From contig JAWQEG010000135.1 in the NCBI GenBank assembly GCA_033782935.1, positions 1,366,501-1,430,500 of the forward strand: DNA of 64,000 bases, read 5' to 3'. The notes beneath the pieces are model-generated. The model was not told the DNA's origin. It saw only the letters and a program-made list of their open reading frames with translations, and made no database searches. This document shows positions 12,528 through 25,500 of the stretch, piece by piece. The DNA comes from Petrolisthes cinctipes. Its lineage: Eukaryota > Arthropoda > Malacostraca > Decapoda > Porcellanidae. The stretch's first letter is position 1, and each line of letters opens with the position of its first letter. The position numbers and the translations under genes are program-made.

Positions 12528-13526
12528 CGATTTTCAGTATGTTTTGGGCCTGTGTTTTGAAAATACTCTAGGACGGAGTAGGCATGTACAGATCGCTTCT
12601 GGGACCCCAAAATATCGAATTTTCGGGTGTTTTGGGCCTGATATTGAGATATCGACTTTGGGCACCTAAAATATAGATTTTTAGCATGTTTTGAGCCTAT
12701 ATTTTGAACATATTGTAGCACTGAGTAGGCATGTAGAGATTGCTTCTGGGACCCCAAAATATCGGATTTTCTGGTGTTTTGAGCCTGAATTTGAGATATA
12801 AACGGGTACAGAAGATACATGCACATATTGACTTTGGGCACCTAAAATATCGATTTTCAGCATGTTTTGGGCCTGTATTTTGAAAATACTCTAACACGTA
12901 GTAGGCATGTACAGATCGCTTCTGGGACCCCAAAATATCGGATTTTCTGGTGTTTTGAGCCTGAATTTGAGATATAAACGGGTACAGAAGATACATGCAC
13001 ATATTGACTTTGGGCACCTAAAATATCGATTTTCAGCATGTTTTAGGCCTGTATTTTGAAAATACTCTAACACGTAGTAGGCATGTACAGATCCCTTTTG
13101 GGACCCCTAAATATCGAATTTTCGGGTGTTTTGATCCTGAATTTGAGATAAAAACGGGTACTGAAGATGGATGCAGATATCGACTTTTGGGCACCTAAAA
13201 GATCGATTTTCAGTATGTTTTGGGCCTGTATTTTGAAAATACTCTAACACGGAGTAGGCATGTACAGATCGCTTCTGGGACCCTAAAATATCGAATTTTC
13301 CGGTGTTTTGAGCCTGAATTATAGATATCGACTTTGGGCACCTAAAATATCGATTTTTAGCATGGTTTGGGCCTATATTTTGAAAATATTCTAGCACTAA
13401 GTAGGCATGTACAGATCGCTTCTGGGACCCCAAAATATCGAATTTTCGGGTGTTTTGAGCCTGAATTTGAGATATAAACGGGTGCTGAAGATGCATGCAC
13501 ATATCGACTTTTGGGCACATAAAATA
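12528..13526. repeat. Contracted higher-order unit S (999 bp)
   Basis: This unit matches the later part of U1-U4 but lacks the first 530 bp, that is, three long monomers (1,529 - 530 = 999). The next TCTATTTTGAG marker, at 13527, therefore follows the previous one (10999) by 2,528 bp rather than 1,529. The loss of a whole number of monomers is what unequal crossover between misaligned monomers would produce. Confidence 0.92.
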
Positions 13527-15055
13527 TCTATTTTGAGCATGTTTTGGGTCTGTATCTTGAAATCATTCTAACTACGAGTAGGCATGTACAGATCGCTTCT
13601 AGGACCCAAAAATACCGAATTTTCGGGTATTTTGAGCCAGAATTTGAGATATAAACGGGTACAAAAGATGCATTCACATATCGAATTTGGACACTTAAAA
13701 TATAGATTTATAGCATGTTTTGAACATATATTTTTAAAACGTTCTAGCACTGACTAGGCATGTACAGATCGCTTCTGGGACCCAAAAATATCGAATTTTC
13801 GGGTGTTTTGAGGTTGAATTTGGGATATAAACGGGTGCAAAAGATGCATACACATATTGACTTTGGGCACCTAAAATATCGATTTTAAGCATGTTTTGGG
13901 CCTGTATTTTGAAAGTACTCTAACACGGAGTAGGCATGTACAGATCGCTAATAGGACCCCAAAATATCGAATTTTCGGGTGTTTAGGGCCAGAATTTGAG
14001 ATATAAACGGGTACAGAAAATGCATTCACATATCGACTTTTGGGCACCTAAAAGATCGATTTTCAATATGTTTTGGGCCTGTGTATTGAAAATACTCTAG
14101 GACGGAGTAGGCATGTACAGATCGCTTCTGGGACCCCAAAATATCGAATTTTCGGGTGTTTTGGGCCTGATATTGAGATATCGACTTTGGGCACCTAAAA
14201 TATAGATTTTTACCATGTTTTGAGCCTATATTTTGAACATATTGTATTACTGAGTAGGCATGTAGAGATTGCTTCTGGGACCCCAAAATATCGGATTTTC
14301 TGGTGTTTTGAGCCTGAATTTGAGATATAAACGGGTACAGAAGATACATGCACATATTGACTTTGGGCACCTAAAATATCGATTTTCAGCATGTTTTGGG
14401 CCTGTATTTTGAAAATACTCTAACACGTAGTAGGCATGTACAGATCGCTTCTGGGACCCCAAAATATCGGATTTTCTGGTGTTTTGAGCCTGAATTTGAG
14501 ATATAAACGGGTACAGAAGATACATGCACATATTGACTTTGGGCACCTAAAATATCGATTTTCAGCATGTTTTAGGCCTGTATTTTGAAAATACTCTAAC
14601 ACGTAGTAGGCATGTACAGATCCCTTCTGGGACCCCTAAATATCGAATTTTCGGGTGTTTTGAGCCTGAATTTGAGATAAAAACGGGTACTGAAGATGGA
14701 TGCAGATATCGACTTTTGGGAGCCTAAAAGATCGATTTTCAGTATGTTTTGGGCCTGTATTTTGAAAATACTCTAACACGGAGTAGGCATGTACAGATCG
14801 CTTCTGGGACCCTAAAATATCGAATTTTCCGGTGTTTTGAGCCTGAATTATAGATATCGACTTTGGGCACCTAAAATATCGATTTTTAGCATGGTTTGGG
14901 CCTATATTTTGAAAATATTCTAGCACTAAGTAGGCATGTACAGATCGCTTCTGGGACCCCAAAATATCGAATTTTCGGGTGTTTTGAGCCTGAATTTGAA
15001 ATATAAACGAATACAGAAGATGCATGCACATATCGACTTTTGGCACCTAAAAGAT
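13527..15055. repeat. 1,529-bp higher-order repeat, unit U4
   Basis: This is the last full unit. It shares the U3-specific variants and the same terminal junction (TATAAACGAATACAGAAGAT near 15003), so U3 and U4 look like sister copies. After about 15056 the sequence passes into more divergent monomers and no further 1,529-bp unit follows. Confidence 0.92.
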
Positions 15056-18000
15056 CGATTTTCAGTATGTTTTGGACCTGTATTTTAAAAATTCTCTAGG
15101 ACGGAGTAGGCATATACAGATCGCTTCTAGGACCCCGAAATATCAAATTTTCGGGAGTTTTGGGCCTGAATTTCAGATTTAAACGGGTACAGAAGATACA
15201 TGCACATATTGCCTTTAGGCACCTAAAATATCGATCTACAGCATGTTTTGGGCCTGTATTTTGAAAATACTCTAACATGGAGTAGGCATGTACAGATCGC
15301 TTCTGGGACCCCAAAATATCGAATTTTCGGATGTTTTGGGCCAGAATTTGAGATATCGACTTTGAGCACCAAAAATATCAATTTTTAGCATGTTTTGAGC
15401 ATATATTTTGAAAATATTCTAGCACTGAGTAGGCATGTACAGATCGCTTCTGGGACCCCAAAATATCGAATTATCGGGGGTTTTGAGACTGAATTTGAGA
15501 TATAAACGGGTACAGATGATACATGCACATATTGACTTTAGGCACCTAAAATATCGATTTTTAGTATGTTTTGGGCCTGTATTTTGAAAATACTCTAACA
15601 CGGAGTAGGCATGTACAGATCGCTTCTGTGACCCCAAAATATCGAATTTTAGGGTGTTTTGGGCCTGAATTTCAGATTTAAACAGGTACAGAAGATAAAT
15701 GCACATATTGACTTTGGGCACCTAAAATATCGATTTTCAGCATGTTTTGGGCCTGTATTTTGAAAATACTCTAACTCGGAGTAGGCATGTACAGATTGCT
15801 TCTGGGACCCCAAAATATCGAATTTTCGAGTATTTTGAGCCTGAATTTGAGATACAAACGGGTACTGAAGATGCATGCACATATCGACTTTAGGCACCTA
15901 AGGTATCGATTTTCAGCATGTTTTGGGCCTGTATTTTGAAAATACTCTAACACGGAGTAGGCATGTACAGATTGCTTCTGGGACCCCAAAATATCGAATT
16001 TTCGAGTATTTTGAGCCTGAATTTGAGATACAAACGGGTACAGAAGATGCATGCACATATCGACTTTGGACACTTCAAATATCGATTTTTTAGCATGTTT
16101 TGAGCCGATATTCTTATAAACATTTTTGCACTGAGTAGGCATGTACAGATCGCTTCTGGGACCCCAAAATATCGAATTTTCGGGTGTTTTGGGCCTGAAT
16201 TTGAGATATCGACTTGGGGCACCTAAAATATCGATTTTTAGCATGTTTTGTGCCTATATTTTGAAAATATTCTAGCACTGAGTAGGCATGTACAGATCTC
16301 TTCTGGGACCCCAAAATATCGAATATCCGGGTGTTTTGAGCCTGAATTTGAGATATAAACGGGTACTGAAGATGCATGCATATATCGATATTTGGGTACC
16401 TAAAATATCGATTTTAAGGATGTTTTGGGTCTGTATCTTGAAAACATTCTAACTAGGAGTAGGCATGTACAGATCGCTTCTGGGACCCAAAAATACCAAA
16501 TTTTCGGGTGTTTTGAGACTGAATTTGAGATATAAACGGGTACAGAAGATACATGCACATATTGACTTTTGGCATCTACAAGATCGATTTTATGTATGTT
16601 TTGGGCCTGTATTTTTAAAATACTCTAACACAGAGTAGGCATGTACAGATCGCTTCTGGGACCCCAAAATATCGAATTTTCGGGTGCTTTGAGGTTGAAT
16701 TTGAGATATAAACGGGTACAGAAGATGCATGCACATATTGACTTTGGGCACCTAAAAGATCGATTTTCAGTATGTTTTGGGCCTCCATTTAGAAAATACT
16801 CTAACACGGAGTAGGCATGTACAGAACGCTTCAGGGACCTCAAAATATCGAATTTTCGGGTGTTTTGGGCCTGAATTTGAGATATCGACTTTGGGCACCT
16901 AAAATATCGATTTTTAGCATGTTTTGAGCCTATATTTTGAAAATATTCTAGCGCTGAGTAGGCATATACAGATCGCTTCTGGGACCCCAAAATATCGAAT
17001 TTTCGGGTGTTTTGAGCCTGAATTTGAGATATAAACGGGTAGAGAAGATGCATGTACATATCGACTTTTGGGCACCTAAAATATCGATTTTCAGTATGTT
17101 TTGGGCCTGTAGTTTGAAAACATTATAGCACTGAGTAGGCATGTACAGATCGCTTCTGGGACCCAAAAATATCGAATTTTCGGGTGTTTTGAGCCTGAAT
17201 TTGAGATATAAACGGGTACTGAAGATGGATGCAGATATCGACTTTTGGGCACCTAAAAGATCGATTTTCAGTATGTTTTGGGCCTGTATTTAAAAAATAC
17301 TCTAACACGGAGTAGGCATGTACAGATCGCTTCTGGGACCCCAAAATATCGAATTTTCGGGTGTTTTGGGCCTGAATTTGAGATATCGACTTAGGGCACC
17401 TAAAATATCGATTTTTAGCATGTTTTGGGTCTATATTTTGAATTTAATCTAGCATTGAGTAGGCATGTACAGATCGCTTCTGGGTCCCCAAAATATCGAA
17501 CTTTCGGGTGTTTTGAGCCTGAATTTGAGATATAAACGAGTGCAGAAAATGCATACACATATTGACTTTGGGCACCAAAAATATCGATTTTCAGCATGTT
17601 TTGGGCCTGTATTTTGAAAATACTCTAACACGGAGTAGGCATGTACAGATCGATTCTGGGACCCTAAAATATCGAATTTTCGGGTGTTTAGGGCCAGAAT
17701 TTGAGATATAAACGGGTACAGAAGATGCATGCACATATCGACTTTTGGGCACCTAAAAGATCGATTTTCAGTATGTTTTGGGCCTGTATTTTGAAAATAC
17801 TCTAACACGGATTAGGCATGTACAGATCGCTTCTGGGACCCCAAAATATCGAATTTTCGGGTGTTTTGGGCTTGAATTTGAGATATCGACTTTGGGCACC
17901 TAAAATATCGATTTTTAAAATGTTTTGAGCCTATATGTTTAAAATTTTCTAGCACTGAGTAGGCATGTACAGATCGCTTCTGGGTCCCCAAAATAACGAA

Positions 18001-18812
18001 TTTTCGGGTGTTTTGAGCCTGAATTTGAGATATAAACGGGTACAGAAGATACATGCACATATTGACTTTGGGCACCTAAAATATAGATTTTCAGAATGTT
18101 TTGGGCTTGTATTTTGAAAATACTCTAACACGGAGTAGACATGTACAGATCGCTTCTGGGACCCCAAAATATCGAATTTTCGGGTGTTTTGGGACTGAAT
18201 TTGAGATATCGACTTTGGGCACCTAATATATCGATTTTTAGCATGTTTTGAGCCAATATTTTGAAAATATTCTAGCACTGAGTAGGCATGTACAGATCGC
18301 TTCTGGGACCCCAAAATATCGAATTTTCAGGAGTTTTGAGCCTGAATTTGAGATATAAATGAGTACTTAAGATGCATGGACATATCGACTTTTGGGCACC
18401 TAAAATATCGATTTTGAGCATGTTTTGGGTGTGTATCTTGAAAACATTCTAACTATTAGTAGACATGTACAGATCGCTTCTCGGACCCCAAAATACCGAA
18501 TTTTCGGGAGTTTTGAGGTTGAATTTGGGATATAAACGAGTGCAGAAGATGCATACACATATTGACTTTGGGCACCAAAAATATCGATTTTCAGCATGTT
18601 TTGGGCCTGTATTTTGAAAATATTCTAGCACTGAGTAGGCATGTACAGATCGCTTCTGGGACCCAAAAATATCGAATTTTCGGGTGTTTTGAGCCTGAAT
18701 TTGAGATATAAACGGGTACAGAAGATACATGCACATATTGACTTTGAGCACCTAAAAGATCGATTTTTAGCATGTTTTGAGCCTATATTTTGAAAATATT
18801 CTAGCACTGAGT
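15056..18812. repeat. Array segment: divergent monomers upstream of transposon copy 1
   Basis: Long and short monomers of types A, B and C are mixed here. Long-range matches tie this stretch to later ones: about 15947-16222 to 21818-22093 (offset 5,871), about 17415-17800 to 20933-21318 (offset 3,518), and about 17812-18314 to 23329-23831 (offset 5,517, marked by the unusual CGATTTTTAAAATG at 17908). No gene or other element is visible. Confidence 0.85.
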
Positions 18813-19056
18813 AGGCATGTACAGGTCGCTTCTGGGACCCCAAAATATCGAATTTTCGGGTGTTCTGGGCCTGAATTTGAGATATCAACTTTGGGCACCT
18901 AAAATATCGATTTCTAGCATGTTTTGAGCCTATATATTGAAAATATTCTAGCACTGAGTAGGCATGTACAGATCGCTTCTGGGACCCCAAAATATCGAAT
19001 TTTCTGGTGTTTTGAGCCTGAATTTGAGATATAAACGGGTACAGAAGATGCATGTA
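18813..19056. repeat. Satellite flank co-duplicated with the transposon, copy 1
   Basis: This flank matches 26332-26575 at an offset of exactly 7,519 bp, the same offset as the transposon. Shared rare variants include ACAGGTCGCTTC, GATATCAACTTTGGG, CGATTTCTAGCATG and CTATATATTGAAAATATTC. Only four or five substitutions are visible. To the left of 18813 the copies switch to different monomer classes (type B here, type A in the other copy), which marks an apparent homology breakpoint. Confidence 0.88.
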
Positions 19057-19089
19057 CAGTCGGCAAAAAAAGTTTCGTTACCACCTCTA
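19057..19089 (+). repeat. Left terminal inverted repeat of transposon copy 1
   Basis: It begins CAGTCGGC, followed by seven A, then GTTTCGTTACCACC. It matches the reverse complement of 19510-19542 at 30 of 33 positions. Mismatches are at positions 15, 28 and 30. Confidence 0.92.
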
Positions 19090-19438
19090 CGTTCATTTTA
19101 ACATGGGTAAGCCCGGTAGAGTTGGTATTCCGCAGACATGCAGCTGTGACTCGTGTCATCCGGGACATCCCGTCGGGACATGCTGGATGGGAATTATCAT
19201 TGCCACGGCAGTGTCAACTTTTTTATATCAAAAGTTTAGCTGATTTTAAATTAAATTTTGAGTGTTGAAGAACTCTTACTATTTAACGATTCATTATTAA
19301 ACATAAGGAAATGCGTTTGAGTATTTTAGGACAAGAATAACCTTGAAATACCCAGAAAAAATAGAACTGGCTGAGAGAATGTCATCCCTGCTTGGCTGCC
19401 CATGACACACTGAGGGGCAGTGGCCAGGGGCACGGACT

Positions 19439-19470
19439 TATAAAGGCCGGAGGGTGGCGGGGGTACGACA
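19439..19470 (+). promoter_or_regulatory. Possible core promoter inside transposon copy 1 (TATAAA)
   Basis: TATAAA lies at 19439-19444 between GC-rich sequences (GGGGCACGGACT and GGCCGGAGGG). About 30 bp downstream is GACACTCACCAGTCAGG, the right distance for an RNA polymerase II start. The TATAAA and the downstream 17 bases are identical in the second copy. No transcript evidence is available here, and the satellite is itself AT-rich, so this is only a suggestion. Confidence 0.3.
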
Positions 19471-19509
19471 CTCACCAGTCAGGTGTACCAACATTACATC
19501 ACACTGTTT

Positions 19510-19542
19510 TAGGGATGGTAACGAAACCTTTTTTGCCGACTG
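19510..19542 (-). repeat. Right terminal inverted repeat of transposon copy 1
   Basis: It reads TAGGGATGGTAACGAAACC, then six T, then GCCGACTG. It is followed by TA at 19543-19544, the second half of the presumed target duplication (the first is at 19055-19056). Confidence 0.92.
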
Positions 19543-19544
19543 TA

Positions 19545-22500
19545 CATATCGACTTTTAGGCACCTAAAATATCGATTTTCAGTATGTTTTGGGCCTGTAT
19601 TTTGAAAACATTCTAGCACTGAGTAGGCATGTACAGATTGCTTCTGGGACCTAAAAATATCGAATTTTCGGGTGTTTTGAGCGTGAATTTGAGATATAAA
19701 CGGGTACTGAAGATGCATGCACATATTGACTTTTGGCACCTAAAATATCGAATTTCAGCATGTTTTGGGTCTGTATCTTGAAAACATTCTAACTAGGTTT
19801 AGGCATGTACAGATCCCTTCCGGGACACCAAAATATCGAGTTTTCGGGTGTTTTGAGCCTGATTTGAGATATAAACGGGTACAAAAGATGCATGCACATA
19901 TCGACTTTTGGGCACCTAAAATATCGATATTGAGCATGTTTTGGGTCTGTGTCTTGAAAAAACATTCTAACTAGGAGTAGGCATGTACAGATCGCTTCTA
20001 GGATCCAAAAATACCGAATTTTCGGGTGTCTTGGGCCAAAACTTGAGATATAAACGGGTACAAAAGATGCATGCACATATCGAATTTGGATACTTAAAAT
20101 ATCGATTTATAGCATGTTTTGAGCCTATATTTTGAAAACATTCTAGCACTGAGTAGGCATGTACAGATCGCTTCTGGGACCCCAAAATATCGAATTTTCG
20201 GGTGTTTTGATGTTGAATTTGGGATATAAACGGGTGCAGAAGATGCATACACATATTGACTTTGGGCACCAAAAATATCGATTTTCTGCATGTTTTGGGC
20301 CTGTATTTTGAAAGTATTCTAACACGGAGTAGGCATGTACAGATTGCTTCAAGGACCCCAAAATATCGAATTTTTGGGTGTTTAGGGCCAGAATTTGAGA
20401 TATAAACGGGTACAGAAAATGCATGCACATATCGACTTTTGGGCACCTAAAAGATCGATTTTCAATATGTTTTGGGCCTGTGTTTTGAAAATACTCTAAC
20501 ACGGAGTAGGCATGTACAGATCGGTTCTGGGTCCCCAAAATATCGAATTTTCGGGTGTTTTGGGCCAGAATTTGTGATATCGACTTTGGGCACCTAAAAT
20601 ATCGATTTTTAGCATGTTTTGAGCCTATATATTGAATTTATTCTAGCATTGAGTAGGCATGTAGAGATCGCTTCTGGGACTTCAAAATATCGAATTTTCG
20701 GGTGTTTTGAGCCTGAATTTGAGATATAAACGGGTACTGAAGATGGATGCAGATATCGACTTTTGGGCACCTAAAAGATCGATTTTCAGTATGTTTTGGG
20801 CTTGTATTTTGAAAATACTCTAACACGGAGTAGGCATGTACAGATCGCTTCTGGGGCCCCAAAATATCGAATATTCGGGTGTTTTGGGCCTGAATTTGAG
20901 ATATCGACTTTGGGCACCTAAAATATCGATTTTTAGCATGTTTTGAGTCTATATTTTGAATTTATTCTAGCATTGAGTAGGCATGTACAGATGGCTTCTG
21001 GGTCCCCAAAATATCGAATTTTCGGGTGTTTTGAGCCTGAATTTGAGATATAAACGGGTACAGAAGATGTATGCACATATTGACTTTGGGCACCTAAAAT
21101 ATCGATTTTCAGCATGTTTTGGGGCTGTATTTTGAAAATACTCTAACACGGAGTAGGCATGTACAGATCGCTTATGGGACCCCAAAATATCGAATTTTCG
21201 GGTGTTTAGGGCCAGAATTTGAGATATAAACGGGTACAGATGATGCATGCACATATTGACTTTTGGGCACCTAAAAGATCGATTTTCAGTATGTTTTGGG
21301 CCTGTATTTTGAAAATACTCTAGGACGGAGTAGGCATGTACAGATCGCTTCTGGGACCCCAAAATATCCAATTTTCGGGTGTTTTGGGCCTGAATTTAAG
21401 ATTTAAACGGGTACAGAAGATACATGCACATATTGACTTTGGGCACCTAAAAGATCGATTTTCAGTATGTTTTGGGCCTCTATTTTGAAAATACTCTAAC
21501 ACGGATTAGGCATGTACAGAACGCTTCTGGGACCTCAAAATATCGAATTTTCGGGTGTTTTGGGCCTGAATTTGAGATATCGACTTTGGGCACCTAAAAT
21601 AATGATTTTTAGCATGTTTTGAGCCTATATTTTGAAAATATTCTAGCACTGAGTAGGCATGTACAGATTGCATCTGGGACCCAAAAATATCGAATTTTCG
21701 GGTGTTTTGAGCCTGAATTTGAGATATAAACGGGTACAGAAGATACATGCACATATTGACTTTGGGCTCCTAAGGTATCGATTTTAGCATGTTTTGGGCC
21801 TGTATTTTGAAAATACTCTAACACGGAGTAGGCATGTACAGATTGCTTCTGGGACCCCAAAATATCGAATTTTCGAGTGTTTTGAGGCTGAATTTGAGAT
21901 ATAAACGGGTACTGAAGATGCATGCACATATCGACTTTGGACACTTCAAATATCGATTTTTTAGCATGTTTTGAGCCGATATTCTTATAAACATTCTAGC
22001 ACTGAGTAGGCATGTACAGATCGCTTCTGGGACCACAAAATATCGAATTTTCGGGTGTTTTGGGCCTGAATTTGAGATATCGACTTTGGGCACCTAAGAT
22101 ATCGATTTTTAGGATTCTTTTAGCCTATATTTTGAAAATATTCTAGCACTGAGTAGGCATGTACAGATCTCTTCTGGGACCCCAAAATATCGAATTTCCG
22201 GGTGATTTGAGCCTGAATTTGAGATATAAACGGGTACTGAAGATGCATGCACATATCGATATTTCGGTACCTAAAATATCGATTTTGAGCATGTTTTGGG
22301 TCTGTATCTTGAAAACATTCTAACTAGGAGTAGGCATGTACAGATCGCTTCTAGGACCCAAAAATACCAAATTTTCGTGAGTTTTGAGACTGAATTTGAG
22401 ATATAAACGGGTACAGAAGATGCATGCACATATTGACTTTGGGCACCTAAAAGATCGATTTTCAGTATGTTTTGGGCCTCTATTTTGAAAATACTCTAAC

Positions 22501-25500
22501 ACGGATTAGGCATGTACAGAACGCTTCTGGGACCTCAAAATATCGAATTTTCGGGTGTTTTGGGCCTGAATTTGAGATATCGACTTTGGGCACCTGAAAT
22601 ATCGATTTTTAGCATGTTTTGAGCCTATATTTTGAAAATATTCTAGCACTGAGTAGGCATGTACAGTATGCTTCTGGGACCCCAAAATATCGGATTTTCG
22701 GGGGTTTTGAGCCTGAATATGAGATATAAACGGGTACAGAATATACATGCACATATTGACTTTGGGCACCTTAAATATCGATTTTCAGCATGTTTTGGGC
22801 CTGTATTTTGAAAATACTCTAACACGGAGTAGGCATGTTCAGATCGCATCTGGGACCCCAAAATATCGAATTTCCGGGTGTTTTCGGCCTGAATTTGAGA
22901 TATCGACTTTGGGCACCTAAAATATCGATTTTTAGCATGTTTTGAGCCTATATTTTGAAAATATTCTAGCACTTAGTAGGCATATACAGATCGCTTCTGG
23001 GGCCCCAAAATATCGATTTTACGGGTGTTTTGAGCCTGAATTTGAGATATAAACGAGTGCAGAAAATGCATACACATATTGACTTTGGGCACCAAAAATA
23101 TCGATTTTCAGTATGTTTTGGGCCTGTAGTTTGAAAATACTCTAACACGGAGTAGGCATGTACAGATCGATTCTGGGACCCTAAAATATCGAATTTTCGG
23201 GTGTTTAGGGCCAGAATTTGAGATATAAACGGGTACAGAAGATGCATGCACATATCGACTTTTGGGCACCTAAGAGATCGATTTTCAGTATGTTGTGGGC
23301 CTGTATTTTGAAAATACTCTAACACGGAGTAGGCATGTACAGATCGCATCTGGGACCCCAAAATATCGAATTTTCGGGTGTTTTGGGCTTGAATTTGAGA
23401 TATCGACTTTGGGCACCTAAAATATCGATTTTTAAAATGTTTTGAGCCTATATGTTTAAAATTTTCTAGCACTGAGAAGGCATGTACAGATCGCTTCTGG
23501 GTCCCCAAAATAACGAATTTTCGGGTGTTTTGAGCCTGAATTTGAGATATAAACGGGTACAGAAAATACATGCACATATTGACTTTGGGCACCTAAAATA
23601 TCGATTTTCAGCATGTTTTGGGCCTGTATTTTGAAAATACTCTAACACGGAGTAGGCATGTACAGATCGCTTCTGGGACCCCAAAATATCGAATTTTCGG
23701 GTGTTTTGGGCCTGAATTTGAGATATCGACTTTGGGCACCTAATATATCGATTTTTAGCGTGTTTTGAGCCTATATTTTGAAAATGTTCTAGCACTGAGT
23801 AGGCATGTACTGATCGCTTCTGGCACCCCAAAATATCGAATTTTCTTGAGTTTTGAGCCTGCATTTGAGATATAAACGAGTACTGAAGATGCATGCACAT
23901 ATCGACTTTTGGGCACCTAAAATATCGATTTTGAGCATGTTTTGGGTCTGTATCTTGAAAACATTCTAACTATTAGTAAGCATGTACAGATCGCTTCTAG
24001 GACCCCAAAATACCGAATTTTCGGGAGTTTTGAGGTTGAATTTGGGATATAAACGAGTGCAGAAGATGCATGCACATATTGACTTTGGGCACCTAAAAAA
24101 TCGATTTTCAGTATGTTTTGGGGCTGTATTTTGAAAATATTCTAACACGGAGTAGGCATGTACAGATCGTTTCTGGGACCCCAAAATATCGAATTTTCTG
24201 GTGTTTTAGGCCTGAATTTGAGATATCGACTTTGGGCACCTAAAATATCGATTTTTAGCATGTTTTGGGCCAATATTTTGAAAATATTCTAGCACTGACT
24301 TGGCATGTACAGATCGCTTCCGGGACCCCAAAATGTCGAATTTTCGGGTGTTTTGAGGTTGAATTTGGGATATAAACGGGTACACAAGATGCATGCACAT
24401 ATTGACTTTGGGCACCTAAAATATCGAATTTCAGCATGTTTTAGGTCTGTATCTTGAAAACATTCTAACTAGGAGTAGGCATGTACAGATCGCTTCTGGG
24501 ACCCCAAAATATCGAATTTTCGGGTGTTTTGAGGTTGAATTTTGGATATAAACGGGTGCAGAAGATGCATACACATATTGACTTTGGTCACCAAAAATAT
24601 CGATTTTCAGCATGTTTTGGGCCTGTATTTTAAAAGTACTCTAACACGGAGTAGGAATATACAGATCGCTTCTAGGACCCCAAAATATCGAATTTTCGGG
24701 TGTTTAGGGCCAGAATTTGATATATAAACGGGTACAGAAAATGCATGCACATATCGAATTTTGGGCACCTAAAATATCGATTTTTAGCATGTTTTGAGCC
24801 TATATTTTGAACATATTCTAGCACTAAGTAGGCATGTAGAGATCGCTTCTGGGACCCCAAAATATCGAATTTTCGAGTGTTTTGAGCCTGAATTTGAGAT
24901 ATAAACGGGTACTAAAGATGCATGCACATATCGAATTTGGACACTTAAAATATCGATTTATAGCATGTTTGGAGCCTATATTTTGAAAATACTCTAACAC
25001 TAAGTAGGCATGTACAGATCGCTTCTGGGACCCCAAAATATCAAATTTTCAAGTGTTTTGAGCCTGAATTTGAGATATAAACGGGTACAGAAAATGCATG
25101 CACATATCGACTTTTGGGCACCTAAAAGATCGATTTTCAGTATGTTTTGGGCCTGTGTTTTGAAAATACTCTAACACGGAGTAGGCATGTACAGATCGCT
25201 TCTGGGACCCCAAAATATCGAATTATCGGGGTTTTTTTAGCCTCAATTTGAGATATCGACTTTGGGCACCTAAAATATCGATTTTTAGCATGTTTTGAGC
25301 CTATATTTTTAACATATTCTAGAACTGAGTAGGCATGCACAGATCGCTTCTGGGACCCCAAAATATCGAATTTTCGGGTGTTTTGGGCCTGAATTTGAGA
25401 TATCGACTTTGGGCACCTAAAATATCGATTTTTAGCATGTTTTGAGTCTATATTTTGAATTTATTCTAGCATTGAGTACGCATGTACAGATCGCTTCTGG

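Larger units (their letters stand above)
19057..19542. mobile_element. MITE-like DNA transposon, copy 1 (486 bp, TA target site)
   Basis: The element interrupts a monomer cleanly. It starts CAGTCGGCAAAAAAAG and ends with the reverse complement, GCCGACTG. Terminal inverted repeats are about 33 bp (30 of 33 matching in this copy). The flanks read GCATG-TA and TA-CATATCG, as expected for TA duplication at a monomer reading GCATGTACATAT. CAGT termini with a TA target duplication are typical of Tc1/mariner-type elements. Because TGTACA is palindromic, GTAC or TGTACA duplications fit equally well. At 486 bp, with no long frame, it cannot encode a transposase, so it is non-autonomous. The interior is unrelated to the satellite and has a GC-rich stretch at about 19400-19470. 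I do not recognise the family. Confidence 0.93.

Noticed and set aside
7941..15055. Assembly artefact as the explanation of the 1,529-bp units
   Set aside because: The units carry private substitutions, and one is contracted by exactly three monomers, which argues for real copies. The copy number could still be wrong and only long reads can settle it.
19052..19243. 63-codon plus-strand frame in the transposon (19052-19243, also 26571-26762) with several Cys and His
   Set aside because: It begins in satellite sequence, and all four differences between the two copies inside the frame change the amino acid (Leu/Pro, His/Asn, Met/Ile, Thr/Pro). That gives no sign of coding constraint.
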